This document shows positions 1-9,089 of a DNA stretch of 64,000 nt, piece by piece (the first letter of the stretch is position 1; each line of letters begins with the position of its first letter). Source of the DNA: Methylobacterium jeotgali (GTDB taxonomy: Bacteria; Pseudomonadota; Alphaproteobacteria; Rhizobiales; Beijerinckiaceae); assembly GCF_022179345.1 (NCBI RefSeq), contig NZ_BPQR01000011.1, positions 45,472 to 109,471 on the forward strand. Direction: 5' to 3'. Made by a program: the position numbers and the translations under genes. A model generated the notes under the pieces. That model had not been told where the DNA came from, did no database searches, and saw nothing but the letters and a program-made list of their open reading frames with translations.

Positions 1-1811
1 CCACCGCCATGGTGCTCTCGGAGATGATCGCCTCGGGCGAGCTGCACGGGCTCGCCCCCGATGCCGGCACCGCCGCCCGCCGGCCCGTGAGCCAGCGGGG
101 CGTGGCGCTCGCCGACGGGATCGGCCTCGGCCACGTGGTGCTCCACGAGCCGCGCATCGTGGTGAAGACCTTGATCGCCGAGAACGCCGAGCGGGAGATG
201 GAGCGCCTAGAGGCGGCCATCGCCGTGGTGCGCTCGGCCATCGACGACTTGGTGGAACGGGGCGACAGCATCGGCACGGTGGAGAGCCGCGAGGTGCTCG
301 AGACCGTGCGCATGTTCGCCCACGACAAGGGCTGGCTGCGCCGGATGCGCGAGGCGGTCTCGTCCGGCCTCACGGCGGAGGCCGCCGTCGAGCGGGTGCA
401 GTCGGACAACCGCGCCCGGATGCTGCGCCAGAGCGACCCCTACCTGCGCGACCGCCTGCACGACCTCGACGACCTCGCCAACCGGCTGCTCCGCCAGCTC
501 ATCGGCCCCGATGCCGGCAACGGCTCGGCGATGCCGGAGAACGTCATCCTCGTCGCCCGCGCCATGGGCCCGGCGGCGCTGCTGGAATACGACCGCACCC
601 GGCTGCGGGGCGTCGTTCTGGAGGAAGGCGGCCCGACGAGCCACATCGCCATCGTCGCCCGCGCGCTCGGCATCCCGGCCGTCGGCGAGATCGCAAACGC
701 CACGGCGCTCTGCGACTCGGGCGACGCCATCATCGTCGACGGCGTCGCCGGGGAGGTCCAGGTCCGGCCCGGCCCGGAGATCGAGGCCGCCTATATCGAG
801 ATGGTGCGCCTGCGCGCCAAGCGGCAGGAGCAGTACCGGGCGCTCCGCGACCAGCCCTCGCTGACCACGGACGGGGTGCAGATCGGCCTCTACCTCAACG
901 CCGGCCTGCTCGTGGACCTCTCCCACCTCGCCGAGACCGGCGCAGACGGGATCGGCCTGTTCCGCACCGAGCTGCAGTTCATGGTCGCCGAGCGGATGCC
1001 CTCGGCCGCCGAGCAGCAGACGCTCTACGAGGCGGTGTTCGCGGCGATCGGCGATCGCCCCGTCACCATCCGCACACTCGACATCGGCGGCGACAAGATG
1101 CTGCCCTACATGCCGAAGCTCGAGGAGGAGAACCCGGCGCTCGGCTGGCGGGCGATCCGCATCGGTCTCGACAGGCCGGCGCTGCTGCGGGTGCAGCTGC
1201 GCGCGCTGCTTCGCGCCGCTGGCGGCCGCCCTCTCAAGATCATGTTCCCGATGGTGGCGACGGTGGAGGAGTTCACCCGCGCCAAGGCCATCGTCGACCG
1301 CGAGAAGGCGCATCTCTCCCGCCACGGCCACCCGCTGCCGAGCGACTGCCGCCTCGGCGCGATGATCGAGGTGCCCTCGCTCCTCTTCCAGATGGAGGAG
1401 ATCGCCGAGGTCGCCGACTTCCTCTCGGTCGGCTCGAACGACCTCATGCAGTTCCTCTTCGCGGTCGATCGCGAGAACCGCCGCGTTGCGGACCGCTTCG
1501 ACCCCTTGAGCGCCCCGGCCCTGCGCGCCTTCCGGATGATCGCGAAGGCGGCCGCCGGGGCCGGCTGCCCGGCCACCGTCTGCGGCGAGATCGGCGGCAA
1601 GCCCCTCGACGCCATGGCGCTGATCGGGCTCGGATTCCGCGAGTTCTCGATGTCGCCGGCCTCGATCGGCCCGGTGAAGGCCATGGTGCTCGCCGTCGAC
1701 GCGGGCGAGGTCGAGCGCCTGATCGACAGCGAGCTGGCGCAGGCGCGGGACGGCTACTCGCTGCGGCCGGCGCTGACCGACTACGCCAAGGCGCGCGGCA
1801 TTCCGGTGTAG
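1..1811 (+). CDS. ptsP: PTS EI-Ntr phosphotransferase PtsP, 5'-truncated by window
   Basis: Enzyme I of the nitrogen-type PTS, which passes phosphate from phosphoenolpyruvate to an HPr/NPr carrier in the cytoplasm. The frame is already open at base 3, so the N-terminal part (a GAF domain in PtsP proteins) lies outside the window. Visible are the EI N-terminal domain, the phosphohistidine swivel motif GGPTSHIAIVAR with the His codon at 642-644, and the PEP-binding barrel with TLDIGGDKMLPYM and the late Cys motif VCGEIGG (Cys codon 1581-1583). The ATG at 9 is internal, not the true start. A matching HPr, EIIA(Man) and HPr kinase lie about 15 kb downstream on the other strand. The call is secure for family; PtsP rather than sugar EI rests on the alphaproteobacterial context and on unplaced upstream sequence. 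Confidence 0.93.
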   Translation, partial: TAMVLSEMIASGELHGLAPDAGTAARRPVSQRGVALADGIGLGHVVLHEPRIVVKTLIAENAEREMERLEAAIAVVRSAIDDLVERGDSIGTVESREVLETVRMFAHDKGWLRRMREAVSSGLTAEAAVERVQSDNRARMLRQSDPYLRDRLHDLDDLANRLLRQLIGPDAGNGSAMPENVILVARAMGPAALLEYDRTRLRGVVLEEGGPTSHIAIVARALGIPAVGEIANATALCDSGDAIIVDGVAGEVQVRPGPEIEAAYIEMVRLRAKRQEQYRALRDQPSLTTDGVQIGLYLNAGLLVDLSHLAETGADGIGLFRTELQFMVAERMPSAAEQQTLYEAVFAAIGDRPVTIRTLDIGGDKMLPYMPKLEEENPALGWRAIRIGLDRPALLRVQLRALLRAAGGRPLKIMFPMVATVEEFTRAKAIVDREKAHLSRHGHPLPSDCRLGAMIEVPSLLFQMEEIAEVADFLSVGSNDLMQFLFAVDRENRRVADRFDPLSAPALRAFRMIAKAAAGAGCPATVCGEIGGKPLDAMALIGLGFREFSMSPASIGPVKAMVLAVDAGEVERLIDSELAQARDGYSLRPALTDYAKARGIPV

Positions 1812-1814
1812 CGA

Positions 1815-1833
1815 AGGCCGCGTCGCGCGGCCT
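1815..1833 (+). terminator. Hairpin after ptsP, possible weak terminator
   Basis: A perfect 8-base-pair stem (1815-1822 with 1826-1833) closes a 3-base TCG loop just after the ptsP stop and before prfA. No T-run follows, so intrinsic termination is doubtful; it may attenuate or protect the 3' end. Confidence 0.35.
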
Positions 1834-1871
1834 CCTCCCGACCCCTCGTTCAACAGAGTACACTCCAGGCG

Positions 1872-2957
1872 ATGACGCCCATTCCAGCCCAGCGCCTCGA
1901 CGCGATCATCACGCGCCACGACATCGTCACCGCGCAGCTCAGCGCCGGAGGCGGCGATTCAGAGAGCTTCGTGCAGCTCTCCCGCGAACTGTCCGACCTG
2001 GAGCCGGTGGTCGCCGCCATCGGCCGCTATCGGGACGCCGAGGCGAACCTCGCCGGCATCCAGGCGCTCATCGACGAGCCGGGCGGCGACCCGGAGATGC
2101 GCGCGCTCGCGGCGGAAGAGAAGCCGGAGGCCGAGGAGGCCCTGCTCGCCGCCCACCGCGCGCTTCAGCTGTTGCTGCTCCCGAAGGACGCGGCCGACGA
2201 GAAGAGCGCCATCCTCGAGATCCGCGCCGGCACCGGCGGCGACGAGGCGGCGCTGTTCGCGGGCGACCTCTTCCGCATGTACGCCAAGTATGCCGAGCTG
2301 AAGGGCTGGAAGGTCGAGGTGATCTCCGAGAGCGAGGGCACGGCCGGGGGCTATCGCGAGGTCGTCGCCGAGGTGAAGGGCCGTGGCGTCTTCGCCCGCC
2401 TGAAGTTCGAGAGCGGCGCCCACAGGGTGCAGCGCGTGCCCGAGACGGAGACGCAGGGGCGCATCCACACCTCCGCCGCCACCGTCGCCGTGCTGCCCGA
2501 GGCCGAGGACGTCGACATCACCGTCAACGAGGCGGATCTGAAGATCGACACCATGCGCGCGCAGGGTGCCGGCGGCCAGCACGTCAACAAGACGGAGTCG
2601 GCGATCCGCATCACCCACATCCCGAGCGGGATCGTGGTGTTCGTCCAGGAAGAGCGCTCCCAGCACAAGAACCGGGCCCGGGCGATGGCCCTCCTCAAGG
2701 CCAAGCTCTACGACGCCGAGCGGCAGGCGAAGGATTCCGCCCGCGCCGCCGACCGCAAGGCGCAGGTCGGCTCCGGCGACCGCTCCGAGCGCATCCGCAC
2801 CTACAACTTCCCGCAGGCGCGGGTGACGGACCATCGCGTCAACCTCACCTTGTACCGGCTCGAGGAGGTCATCGCCGGCTCGGCCCTGGACGAGGTGATC
2901 GACGCCCTCGTCACCGAGCACCAGGCCGAGCTTCTCGCGGCCGAGGGCATGGCCTGA
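1872..2957 (+). CDS. prfA: Peptide chain release factor 1
   Basis: Class I release factor that reads UAA and UAG at the ribosomal A site and triggers peptide release. The 361-residue length is normal for RF1. The catalytic GGQ tripeptide is at residues 234-236 within [13 protein letters not shown], and the N-terminal helical domain and the C-terminal region fit RF1. The ATG at 1872 follows a short gap from ptsP. The next gene, prmC, methylates exactly this GGQ glutamine and starts 5 bases after the prfA stop, the usual prfA-prmC pairing. Confidence 0.97.
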   Translation: MTPIPAQRLDAIITRHDIVTAQLSAGGGDSESFVQLSRELSDLEPVVAAIGRYRDAEANLAGIQALIDEPGGDPEMRALAAEEKPEAEEALLAAHRALQLLLLPKDAADEKSAILEIRAGTGGDEAALFAGDLFRMYAKYAELKGWKVEVISESEGTAGGYREVVAEVKGRGVFARLKFESGAHRVQRVPETETQGRIHTSAATVAVLPEAEDVDITVNEADLKIDTMRAQGAGGQHVNKTESAIRITHIPSGIVVFVQEERSQHKNRARAMALLKAKLYDAERQAKDSARAADRKAQVGSGDRSERIRTYNFPQARVTDHRVNLTLYRLEEVIAGSALDEVIDALVTEHQAELLAAEGMA

Positions 2958-2962
2958 GCGCC

Positions 2963-3832
2963 GTGGCTTCAGCGATCGAGCCGGGGCTCCCGCGGCGGGA
3001 GGCCCTGCGCCGTGCCGAGGCGGCGATCGCGGCGTCCGGCGTCGATGCCGGGCCGGGCGACGCCCGCTTCCTCCTGCTCCACAGCCTCGGGATCGCCTCC
3101 GCCGACCTCGTGCTGGCGGGTGATCGTCCCCTCTCCGAGACCGACGCGTCGGCGCTGCGTGAGGCTCTGGGCCGCCGGCTCGCCGGGGAGCCGGTGGCAC
3201 GCATCCTCGGCGAGTGGGAGTTCTGGAGCCTGCCGTTCCGTCTCTCCGGCGAGACCCTGGTGCCCCGGCCCGACACCGAAACCTTGGTCGAGGCGGGTCT
3301 CGCCGCCCTCCCCTCGGGCCGCCCGGCGCGGATCCTCGATCTCGGCACCGGCTCGGGCTGCATCCTCGTCGCCCTGCTCAGCGAGCGCCCGCAGGCTCTC
3401 GGGGTCGGGCTCGACCGGTCGCCCGGCGCCCTGCGCACGGCCCGCGAGAACGCCCTACGGAACGGCGTCGGCGGCCGCGCCGCCTTCGTGGCCGGCGATT
3501 GGGACGCACCGCTCGTCGGCGGATTCGACCTCGTGGTCTCGAACCCGCCCTACATCGCGAGCACCGAGATCGCCGGCCTGTCGGCGGAGGTCCGCCGTCA
3601 CGACCCGCACGCCGCCCTGGACGGCGGCCGCGACGGCCTCGACGCCTACCGGCGGATCGTTGCGGCGGGCCGCCTGCTCGCGGTGGGGGGCGCCATGGCG
3701 CTCGAAGTGGGGGCGGATCAGGCCGAGGTGGTCGAGGCGCTCGGATGCGCGGCGGGTCTTGAACCGACCGGCCCGCGTCACGACCTCACGGGTCACGCCC
3801 GCGTCGTCGGCTTCCGCGCCGGCGGTGGATAG
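2963..3832 (+). CDS. prmC: Release factor glutamine N5-methyltransferase PrmC
   Basis: S-adenosylmethionine-dependent methyltransferase that modifies the Gln of the GGQ motif in release factors. It has the SAM-binding segment ILDLGTGSGCILVALL and the catalytic NPPY motif at residues 194-197 followed by IAS. At 289 residues it is of normal length. The start is a GTG at 2963, five bases after the prfA stop, so it is very likely cotranscribed and coupled with prfA. No terminator-like T-run follows; an inverted repeat sits about 110 bases downstream. Confidence 0.95.
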   Translation: MASAIEPGLPRREALRRAEAAIAASGVDAGPGDARFLLLHSLGIASADLVLAGDRPLSETDASALREALGRRLAGEPVARILGEWEFWSLPFRLSGETLVPRPDTETLVEAGLAALPSGRPARILDLGTGSGCILVALLSERPQALGVGLDRSPGALRTARENALRNGVGGRAAFVAGDWDAPLVGGFDLVVSNPPYIASTEIAGLSAEVRRHDPHAALDGGRDGLDAYRRIVAAGRLLAVGGAMALEVGADQAEVVEALGCAAGLEPTGPRHDLTGHARVVGFRAGGG

Positions 3833-4208
3833 CGCCCTAGGGCGCCGGGCGCGGCCGGAAAAAGAGCTTGTTGCAATGCGCGCAAGCCGTTAGTGTGAAA
3901 CGGCAGATCGCGAACGGTCCGTTAATACGGATGCCCTTAGGGTCGATGACGATCGACCCCGATGGGCGGTTCGCCGATTTCCCGAACATCGATCAGTCGC
4001 GGTCAAGGAATCGCCATCTCGGTCGGTGAAACGCGAACCTGACAATCGGACCGCGTCGCGAACGCGAGGGAACATCCCGGTTGGACGGGCCGGATGGCCG
4101 GCAGCCTGAGCGGATCGCAAGCGCTTCCATCTCCGGGGCGCGCCGCGCGGGCCTGAGCCGCCCGGCGGGGCTCGCTGCGGGAGCCGACCGCGCAGACGCA
4201 CACATCGC
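3833..4208. other. Intergenic region between prmC and the DUF4167 gene
   Basis: A 376-base stretch with no convincing gene. It holds one perfect inverted repeat (3940-3959) and presumably the promoter for the DUF4167 gene, but I see no clean -35/-10 pair. A 106-codon open frame on the minus strand here has Arg/Ser-rich shadow composition and is not called. Confidence 0.6.
3940..3959. repeat. Perfect inverted repeat upstream of the DUF4167 gene
   Basis: GGGTCGAT (3940-3947) and ATCGACCC (3952-3959) form perfect 8-base arms around GACG. No T-run follows on either strand, so it is as likely an operator or RNA hairpin as a terminator for prmC. Confidence 0.6.
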
Positions 4209-5318
4209 ATGAGTGAGGGTCAGTCGAGACCGATGAGACCAAACCAGAACAGACGGATGCGCGGCCGCAACCGGCCGAAGGGCCCGAACCCGCTCACCCG
4301 GTCCTACGAATCCAACGGTCCCGACGTGAAGCTCCGGGGCACCGCCCAGCACATCGCCGACAAGTACGCCCAGCTCGCCCGCGACGCGCTCGCCGCCGGC
4401 GATCCGGTGGCCGCCGAGAACTACTTCCAGCACGGCGAGCATTATTTCCGCATCGTCTCGGGCTCGCAGGATCATCAGCGCCCGCAGCAGACTCTCGGCT
4501 ATGCCCGCCAGGGCTACGACGACGAGATGGAGGGCGACGAGGAGGAGAACGGCGCGCCGAACGGCCAGGCCAACGGCCACGGCTACGCGGCCTACGGCTC
4601 GGACGAGTACGCCGAGGGTGGCCAGCCCTCCTACGAGAACCGCCAGGACTACAATCGGCAGGACCAGGGCCGCGGCGACTACAACCGCCAGGGTCAGGAC
4701 CGCCAGGATCGTCAGGACAACCGCTACAACGACGGTCCCCGCGGCGACCGACGCGAGCGCTTCCAGAACCGGCAGGATCGGCAGGACCGGAACGGCCAGC
4801 GCTTCGAGGGCAACCGCAACGACTACCAGCGCCAGGATCGCGGCGATCAGCCCCGCGCCGATTACGGCCAGCGGAACGACCGGCCCCGGCACGACCTGAG
4901 CCGCAACGAGGCGCCGCGGCAGGAGTTCACCCGCCAGGATCCGGGCCATCAGGAGCAGCCTCGCGCCGAGGTCGCTTCGGCCCCGCAGGCCGCCGCCGCC
5001 ACCGAGAACGAGCGTCCCGCGCGCCAGCCGCGCCGCGAGAGGCGCCGGGACCGCGAGGAGCCCGCCCGCGCTGCGACCGCCGAGGAGACCGGGGGGCTGC
5101 CCGCCTTCCTGATGACGGCCCGCCGGCCCGCCGCGGAAAGCGCCCCGGAGACGGCGCCCGCCGCCGTCTCCTACGGATCGGAGCCCCCGGCCCCTGCCGC
5201 GGTAAGCGAGGACGAGGCGCCCGCGCCGAAGCCGCGCCGTCGCCGCCGCCCGCGCTTCGAGGGCATCGAAGGCGCGGAGGCCCCGGCGACCGCCGAGAGC
5301 GGCGGTTCCGGCGAGTAA
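4209..5318 (+). CDS. DUF4167 domain protein with Arg/Gln/Asp-rich repeats
   Basis: Conserved alphaproteobacterial protein of unknown function. The first ~80 residues form the DUF4167 domain: a basic Arg/Asn-rich start, then a predicted helical block containing TAQHIADKYAQLARDALAAGD and ENYFQHGEHYFRI. Residues ~143-254 are low complexity, built on recurring RQD/NRQ/DRQD units, and the tail is Pro/Ala/Arg-rich ending in a run of Arg. This composition suggests disorder and nucleic-acid or acidic-partner binding, which is inference only. It is 369 residues long with an ATG start at 4209 and is followed by a strong intrinsic terminator, so it is the last gene of its transcript. Confidence 0.9.
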   Translation: MSEGQSRPMRPNQNRRMRGRNRPKGPNPLTRSYESNGPDVKLRGTAQHIADKYAQLARDALAAGDPVAAENYFQHGEHYFRIVSGSQDHQRPQQTLGYARQGYDDEMEGDEEENGAPNGQANGHGYAAYGSDEYAEGGQPSYENRQDYNRQDQGRGDYNRQGQDRQDRQDNRYNDGPRGDRRERFQNRQDRQDRNGQRFEGNRNDYQRQDRGDQPRADYGQRNDRPRHDLSRNEAPRQEFTRQDPGHQEQPRAEVASAPQAAAATENERPARQPRRERRRDREEPARAATAEETGGLPAFLMTARRPAAESAPETAPAAVSYGSEPPAPAAVSEDEAPAPKPRRRRRPRFEGIEGAEAPATAESGGSGE

Positions 5319-5340
5319 GACGAGCCTCAGAGATCCAGAG

Positions 5341-5369
5341 AGCCGCCTCCCCCCGGAGGCGGCTCTTTT
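5341..5369 (+). terminator. Rho-independent terminator after the DUF4167 gene
   Basis: AGCCGCCTCC (5341-5350) pairs perfectly with GGAGGCGGCT (5355-5364) around a CCCC loop and is followed by CTTTTC. This is the best intrinsic terminator in the window and sits 22 bases after the stop codon. The minus-strand gene that ends at 5369 abuts it. Confidence 0.9.
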
Positions 5370-6151
5370 CACGCCGGGACCCGGCGCGTCCAATCCGGGT
5401 AGGCGTGGACCCGGTGCAGGATGCGGCGATGCCGGGCGACTTCGCCGAAGGGCGCGAGCTCCCAATCCCAGACCTGATCGGGCTCCGGCATCGGGACGCC
5501 GTGCATCAGGTCGAGCCGGTCGGTGACGCGGCCCTCCCGGTCGAGCTCCGTCTCCGAGACATCCGTGACGAGGCAGACCCGCGCCTCGAGCGACGAGAGC
5601 GCGGCGAGATGGGCCGCCACGATCTCGCGGCCGAGGTCCGGGCGGCGCGGTCCTCCGGGGCGCTCGCAGGCGTCGAGCGGCAGGATCGGGAGCTGCGAGA
5701 GCAGGTTCGCGGACACCACCAGATCGAGGTCGGTCTCCCCGCGGAGCACCGCCAGCGGATCGGAGAGCGACGAGGACTTCCCGAGGAGAAGCTCGGCGGC
5801 GCCGCTGAGATCGGCGTGCACGAGGCGGACGTTGGCCCATCGCCGCACGGCGAGCCGCGTCGCCCAGGGATGCACGGCATCCACCAGCAGCACGCGCTCG
5901 AAGCGCTCCGCGAGGCCTTTCACCGGAACGTCGTCGAGGAGGCCGGAGCCGAGGACAGCCACCGTGCGCCGGTGCGGCAAGCCGTCGCTGGCGGCGAGGA
6001 TCACGCTTCGGGTGCGTTCGAGATGGGGCGCCCAGGCCCGGCGGCAGCGGCGCGAGCGGGAGCGCAGGGCGACGCTCTCCGCGACGTAGCCGAGGCGGCG
6101 CATCGCGGCCGGGGCCGGCGTCGTCAGGATGTGGAAGAGATCGGCGAGCAC
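5369..6151 (-). CDS. Conserved hypothetical, Rossmann methyltransferase-like
   Basis: A 260-residue protein I cannot name. A beta-strand-like VAVLGSGLLDDVP near residue 65, then LLVDAVHPWATRLAVRR and DLVVSANLLSQLPI, resemble motifs I, II and IV of a Rossmann-fold SAM methyltransferase, but the glycine pattern is incomplete, so activity is uncertain. The start is a GTG at 6151. It lies 28 bases downstream of the DUF2336 gene on the same strand and is probably cotranscribed with it. Confidence 0.75.
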   Translation of the reverse strand: MLADLFHILTTPAPAAMRRLGYVAESVALRSRSRRCRRAWAPHLERTRSVILAASDGLPHRRTVAVLGSGLLDDVPVKGLAERFERVLLVDAVHPWATRLAVRRWANVRLVHADLSGAAELLLGKSSSLSDPLAVLRGETDLDLVVSANLLSQLPILPLDACERPGGPRRPDLGREIVAAHLAALSSLEARVCLVTDVSETELDREGRVTDRLDLMHGVPMPEPDQVWDWELAPFGEVARHRRILHRVHAYPDWTRRVPA

Positions 6152-6179
6152 GGGTCCGTCGGCTGCGCCGCCTGCGAGG

Positions 6180-7262
6180 TCAGGCGGCGTCGGTCTTCTG
6201 TATCTGCTCGCGGGCCGAGGTGAAGCGCACGACGCGCTGCGCGGTCGCGATGGAGAGGGCCTGGAAGGCCTCGAAGGCGCCGCGCATGTCCTCGGCCTTC
6301 GGGGCCCAGCCGGGCTTGGCCTGGAGGAACAGCTTGAAGGTTCCCCAGCCGAACTTCACCGAGCGGATCAGAAACAGCAGCGGCTCGAAATCCTGCGCCT
6401 GGAAGGCCCGGAAGGCCATGGCCGGCGGCACGTTGGCCATCTTCGCGAGCGCGATGAGCGCGTCCTGGGTCTTGCCCTCGTTTACCCAGGTGGCGATCTG
6501 TTTCTCGTCGAGATCGATGCCGCCCGATTTCATGCGCTGCTCGAAGTCGTTCACGGAGCTGGTGACGCTGGATTCGGCGCCCCGGTCGAAGCTGCGCGTC
6601 ACCTCCGTCACCGCCTTCGAGACGTCGGCCGGCGAGAACTCGGCCGCGAGCCGCTCGGCGGCGCGCTCGCGGGCGATGGCCGCGATCCGGGCTATGTGAT
6701 GGGGCGGGACGTCCTTGCGCAGCTCGATGACGTTGCGCAGGGCCTCGTCGGCGCTCGCGCGCTCGCTGAGGACGTTGAAGCCGGCCTCCGAGAAGCTCGC
6801 TCCGTCGTTGCCGGCTACCGATCGCACGACCGACTGGTCGCCGCGCACCACGAGCACGTCGGTGACGCGCTCGCTCAGGCGGCGGCGCCGCGAGATCGCG
6901 AAGAGATGATCCTGGCCGCGCTCGCTCGCGATCTGCACGAGATCGGCGTCGGTGATGCACTCCGCCTTCGACAGCACCGGCACCGCGACCGAGGCCGCCT
7001 CGTCGAAGGCGAGGTCGCGCATTGTGTGGCGCAGGTCCCGGCGCTCGTCGGCGAGGCTCCGGGAGAGGGCCGCGCGGGCGATCGTCTCGACGTTCTGCGA
7101 GAGCTTCGAGATGACCGCATCGAACACCTCGACCTGAGGGTCGTTGAGCGCGGGGGCGCTCGCGGAGAAGAGCTGCGTGACACGGCGCAGCATCGCCATG
7201 CGGGTCTGCTGATCGCCGTTGGCGACCGCGTGCTCCACCTCTGTGATGAGCGAGTCGATCAT
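6180..7262 (-). CDS. DUF2336 domain-containing protein
   Basis: A 360-residue alphaproteobacterial DUF2336 protein. The mostly helical sequence carries repeated units of the kind found in HEAT-like scaffolds (for example SLADERRDLRHTMRDLAFDEAASVAVPVLSKAE). There is no signal peptide or membrane segment, so it should be cytosolic. The family has no settled function, although some members are linked to general stress or two-component signalling. The ATG at 7262 is clear. It is divergent from the small membrane protein gene at 7407 and leads into the unknown gene at 5369. Confidence 0.88.
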   Translation of the reverse strand: MIDSLITEVEHAVANGDQQTRMAMLRRVTQLFSASAPALNDPQVEVFDAVISKLSQNVETIARAALSRSLADERRDLRHTMRDLAFDEAASVAVPVLSKAECITDADLVQIASERGQDHLFAISRRRRLSERVTDVLVVRGDQSVVRSVAGNDGASFSEAGFNVLSERASADEALRNVIELRKDVPPHHIARIAAIARERAAERLAAEFSPADVSKAVTEVTRSFDRGAESSVTSSVNDFEQRMKSGGIDLDEKQIATWVNEGKTQDALIALAKMANVPPAMAFRAFQAQDFEPLLFLIRSVKFGWGTFKLFLQAKPGWAPKAEDMRGAFEAFQALSIATAQRVVRFTSAREQIQKTDAA

Positions 7263-7406
7263 ATGCGCCGGGTCGTCGTCGTCCGATGCGCCACGCTAGC
7301 CCGCAACCCGTTTACAAACCGCGCATTCGGGGAACGAAAACGCACCCCTTCCGTTGGAGCGGCGTCCCTCCCGGCCCCGCTTGGCCGATAGCCCGGAAGC
7401 GCTCCC

Positions 7407-7571
7407 GTGTCCGATATCGTCCGCATCCTGCTCGCGATCTTCCTGCCGCCGATCGCGGTGCTCCTAACCCGGGGCCTCGGGCTTCAATTTCTGTTGAACG
7501 TGCTGCTCACGCTCCTCGGCATCCTGCCCGGCACCGTGCACGCGCTCTGGCTGATCCTGCGCAAGCCCTGA
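7407..7571 (+). CDS. YqaE/Pmp3 family small membrane protein
   Basis: A 54-residue protein with two hydrophobic segments separated by a short turn, beginning MSDIVRILLAIFLPPIAVLL and containing the family-typical LPP near the first helix and LGILPGTVHALWLI in the second. This matches the YqaE/Pmp3 proteolipids, linked in other organisms to membrane potential and salt or cold stress. The start is a GTG at 7407. It is convergent with panB, whose stop lies 7 bases beyond its own. Small size makes it easy to miss, but the family pattern is strong. Confidence 0.88.
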   Translation: MSDIVRILLAIFLPPIAVLLTRGLGLQFLLNVLLTLLGILPGTVHALWLILRKP

Positions 7572-7578
7572 CCCGCCG

Positions 7579-8403
7579 TCAGCGGGGCGGGTAGGTGTGC
7601 TCCGAGGCCGGGAAGCGCCCGGCGCGAACCTCCTCCGCGTACTGCTCCACCGCCTCGGAGATGTGGGCGCGCAGCGAGCCGAAGCGCTTGACGAATTTCG
7701 GTACGCGGTCGCTCAAGCCCAGCATGTCCTCAAGAACGAGGATCTGACCGTCGCATTCCGGCGAGGCGCCGATGCCGATGGTCGCCGCGGTCACGTCCGG
7801 AGAGGCGGCGATGGCGCGGGCGACCGGCTCCACGATACCTTCCAGCACGATCGCGAAGGCGCCGGCCTGGCTGATGGCGCGGGCATCCTCCAGCAGGCGC
7901 CGCTCGGCGTCCGGCCCGTGGCCCTGAACGCGGAATCCGCCCATCGTGTTCACCGATTGGGGGGTGAGGCCGATATGGCCCATCACCGGCACGCCGCGCT
8001 GGGTGAGGAACGCGACGGTCTCGGCGAAGGCCGCCCCGCCCTCCATCTTGATCGCTCCGGCGCCGGTCTCCTTCAGCACGCGGACGGCGCTCATGAAGGC
8101 CTGCTCGCGGCTCGCCTCGTAGGAGCCGAAGGGCATGTCCACCACGACCAGCGCCTTCGAGGTGCCGCGCATCACCGCCTGGGCCTGGACGATCATCATC
8201 TCCAGGGTCACGGGCAGGGTCGATTCCATGCCGTGCATGACCATGCCCAGGGAATCGCCGACGAGGATGAAGTCGCAGTGCTCGTCGAGGATGCTCGCGG
8301 TGTGGGCGTGATAGGCGGTCAGCGAGATGATCTTGCGCCCCTCCGCCTTGAAGCGCGCGAGATCGACGGCCTTCACCCGGCGGGACTGCACTTGCTGGGA
8401 CAT
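7579..8403 (-). CDS. panB: 3-methyl-2-oxobutanoate hydroxymethyltransferase
   Basis: First committed enzyme of pantothenate synthesis: it adds a hydroxymethyl group from 5,10-methylenetetrahydrofolate to alpha-ketoisovalerate, giving ketopantoate. At 274 residues it has the normal length, with [36 protein letters not shown] and [10 protein letters not shown] as expected for PanB. The start at 8403 is a clear ATG. It lies 89 bases downstream of the quinoprotein-associated module on the same strand; there is no obvious functional tie, and panC is not in the window. Confidence 0.96.
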   Translation of the reverse strand: MSQQVQSRRVKAVDLARFKAEGRKIISLTAYHAHTASILDEHCDFILVGDSLGMVMHGMESTLPVTLEMMIVQAQAVMRGTSKALVVVDMPFGSYEASREQAFMSAVRVLKETGAGAIKMEGGAAFAETVAFLTQRGVPVMGHIGLTPQSVNTMGGFRVQGHGPDAERRLLEDARAISQAGAFAIVLEGIVEPVARAIAASPDVTAATIGIGASPECDGQILVLEDMLGLSDRVPKFVKRFGSLRAHISEAVEQYAEEVRAGRFPASEHTYPPR

Positions 8404-8492
8404 CGCTCAACCCATGAGAACCACGGAGCCCGCCTTATAGGCGCGTTCGTCCGCCAAATCCCGCGGGCCGGGTGACGGATCGGCGGCGTCCG

Positions 8493-9089
8493 CTACCGAT
8501 CCGCCCCCGCGGACGCCGCCCAGGCGGGGTCCGGCTTGGCGACCGCCGTCTCGTGGGCGTCCTGCCAGCCCTCGACGCCGGAGGGGAACCAGTAGACGCG
8601 GCGGTAACCCGCCTGGAGCAGGCGCTTGCCGGCGTTCCAGCTTCCCCAGCATTCCGGCCGGCAGAAGGTTACGACGGGCTTCGACCGGTCGCCCCCCGTC
8701 AGCGCCTCGACCCGAGAAAGAAAGGCCTTCTCGCGCTCGGGCGGAAGCGGCGCGCCGCCGGCGCCCGGCATCCACACGGCGTCTGGGATGGAGCGATGCG
8801 TCGGCGACCATGGCCTGTCGGCGGGCAGGCCGGCGGGACGCCGCTCCTCCAGCACCACGTCGAGAAGCACCGGCTTCTCCGGGAGAAGCGCCTCCAGACC
8901 GGCCAGATCGAGCACCGTCGCGCCCTTGAGGGTCGGCGGCGTGTAGCCGCGGGGCGGCCCAGTCCAGTAGCCTTCCGGCTCCGGCACGTTGACGGGCGAA
9001 TCGGCAGGCGTCGCGGCCGCGAGCAGGAGAGCCGCCAGGCCGGCGGCCGCCACCTGGAGTGTAGGGTGGCGCAGGCGCGTCAGGGCCAT
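8493..9089 (-). CDS. PQQ-dependent catabolism-associated rhodanese-like protein
   Basis: A 198-residue exported protein (hydrophobic N-terminus with AALLLAAATPADS) with a rhodanese-like fold. It carries the family signature Cys143-RPE-Cys147-Trp followed by GSWNAGKR and ends in the usual VYWFPSGVEGWQ segment. It belongs with the quinoprotein-linked CXXCW-motif proteins; as read here the two cysteines are separated by three residues. Its ATG overlaps the stop of the SoxYZ-like gene by one base, so the two are coupled. Its biochemical role is not established; handling of a sulfur or thiol carrier in the periplasm is inference. Confidence 0.85.
   Translation of the reverse strand: MALTRLRHPTLQVAAAGLAALLLAAATPADSPVNVPEPEGYWTGPPRGYTPPTLKGATVLDLAGLEALLPEKPVLLDVVLEERRPAGLPADRPWSPTHRSIPDAVWMPGAGGAPLPPEREKAFLSRVEALTGGDRSKPVVTFCRPECWGSWNAGKRLLQAGYRRVYWFPSGVEGWQDAHETAVAKPDPAWAASAGADR

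Noticed and set aside
3890..4210. 106-codon minus-strand frame in the prmC-DUF4167 gap
   Set aside because: Arg/Ser/Pro-rich composition, no ribosome site, and it covers the likely promoter of the DUF4167 gene.
3993..5840. 615-codon minus-strand frame over the DUF4167 gene
   Set aside because: Covers the DUF4167 domain and its terminator in antisense; composition is low complexity and no start or ribosome site is convincing.
7571..7592. ACCCGCC/GGCGGGT hairpin between the YqaE-type gene and panB
   Set aside because: No T-run on either strand and it overlaps the panB 3' end; too weak to call a terminator.
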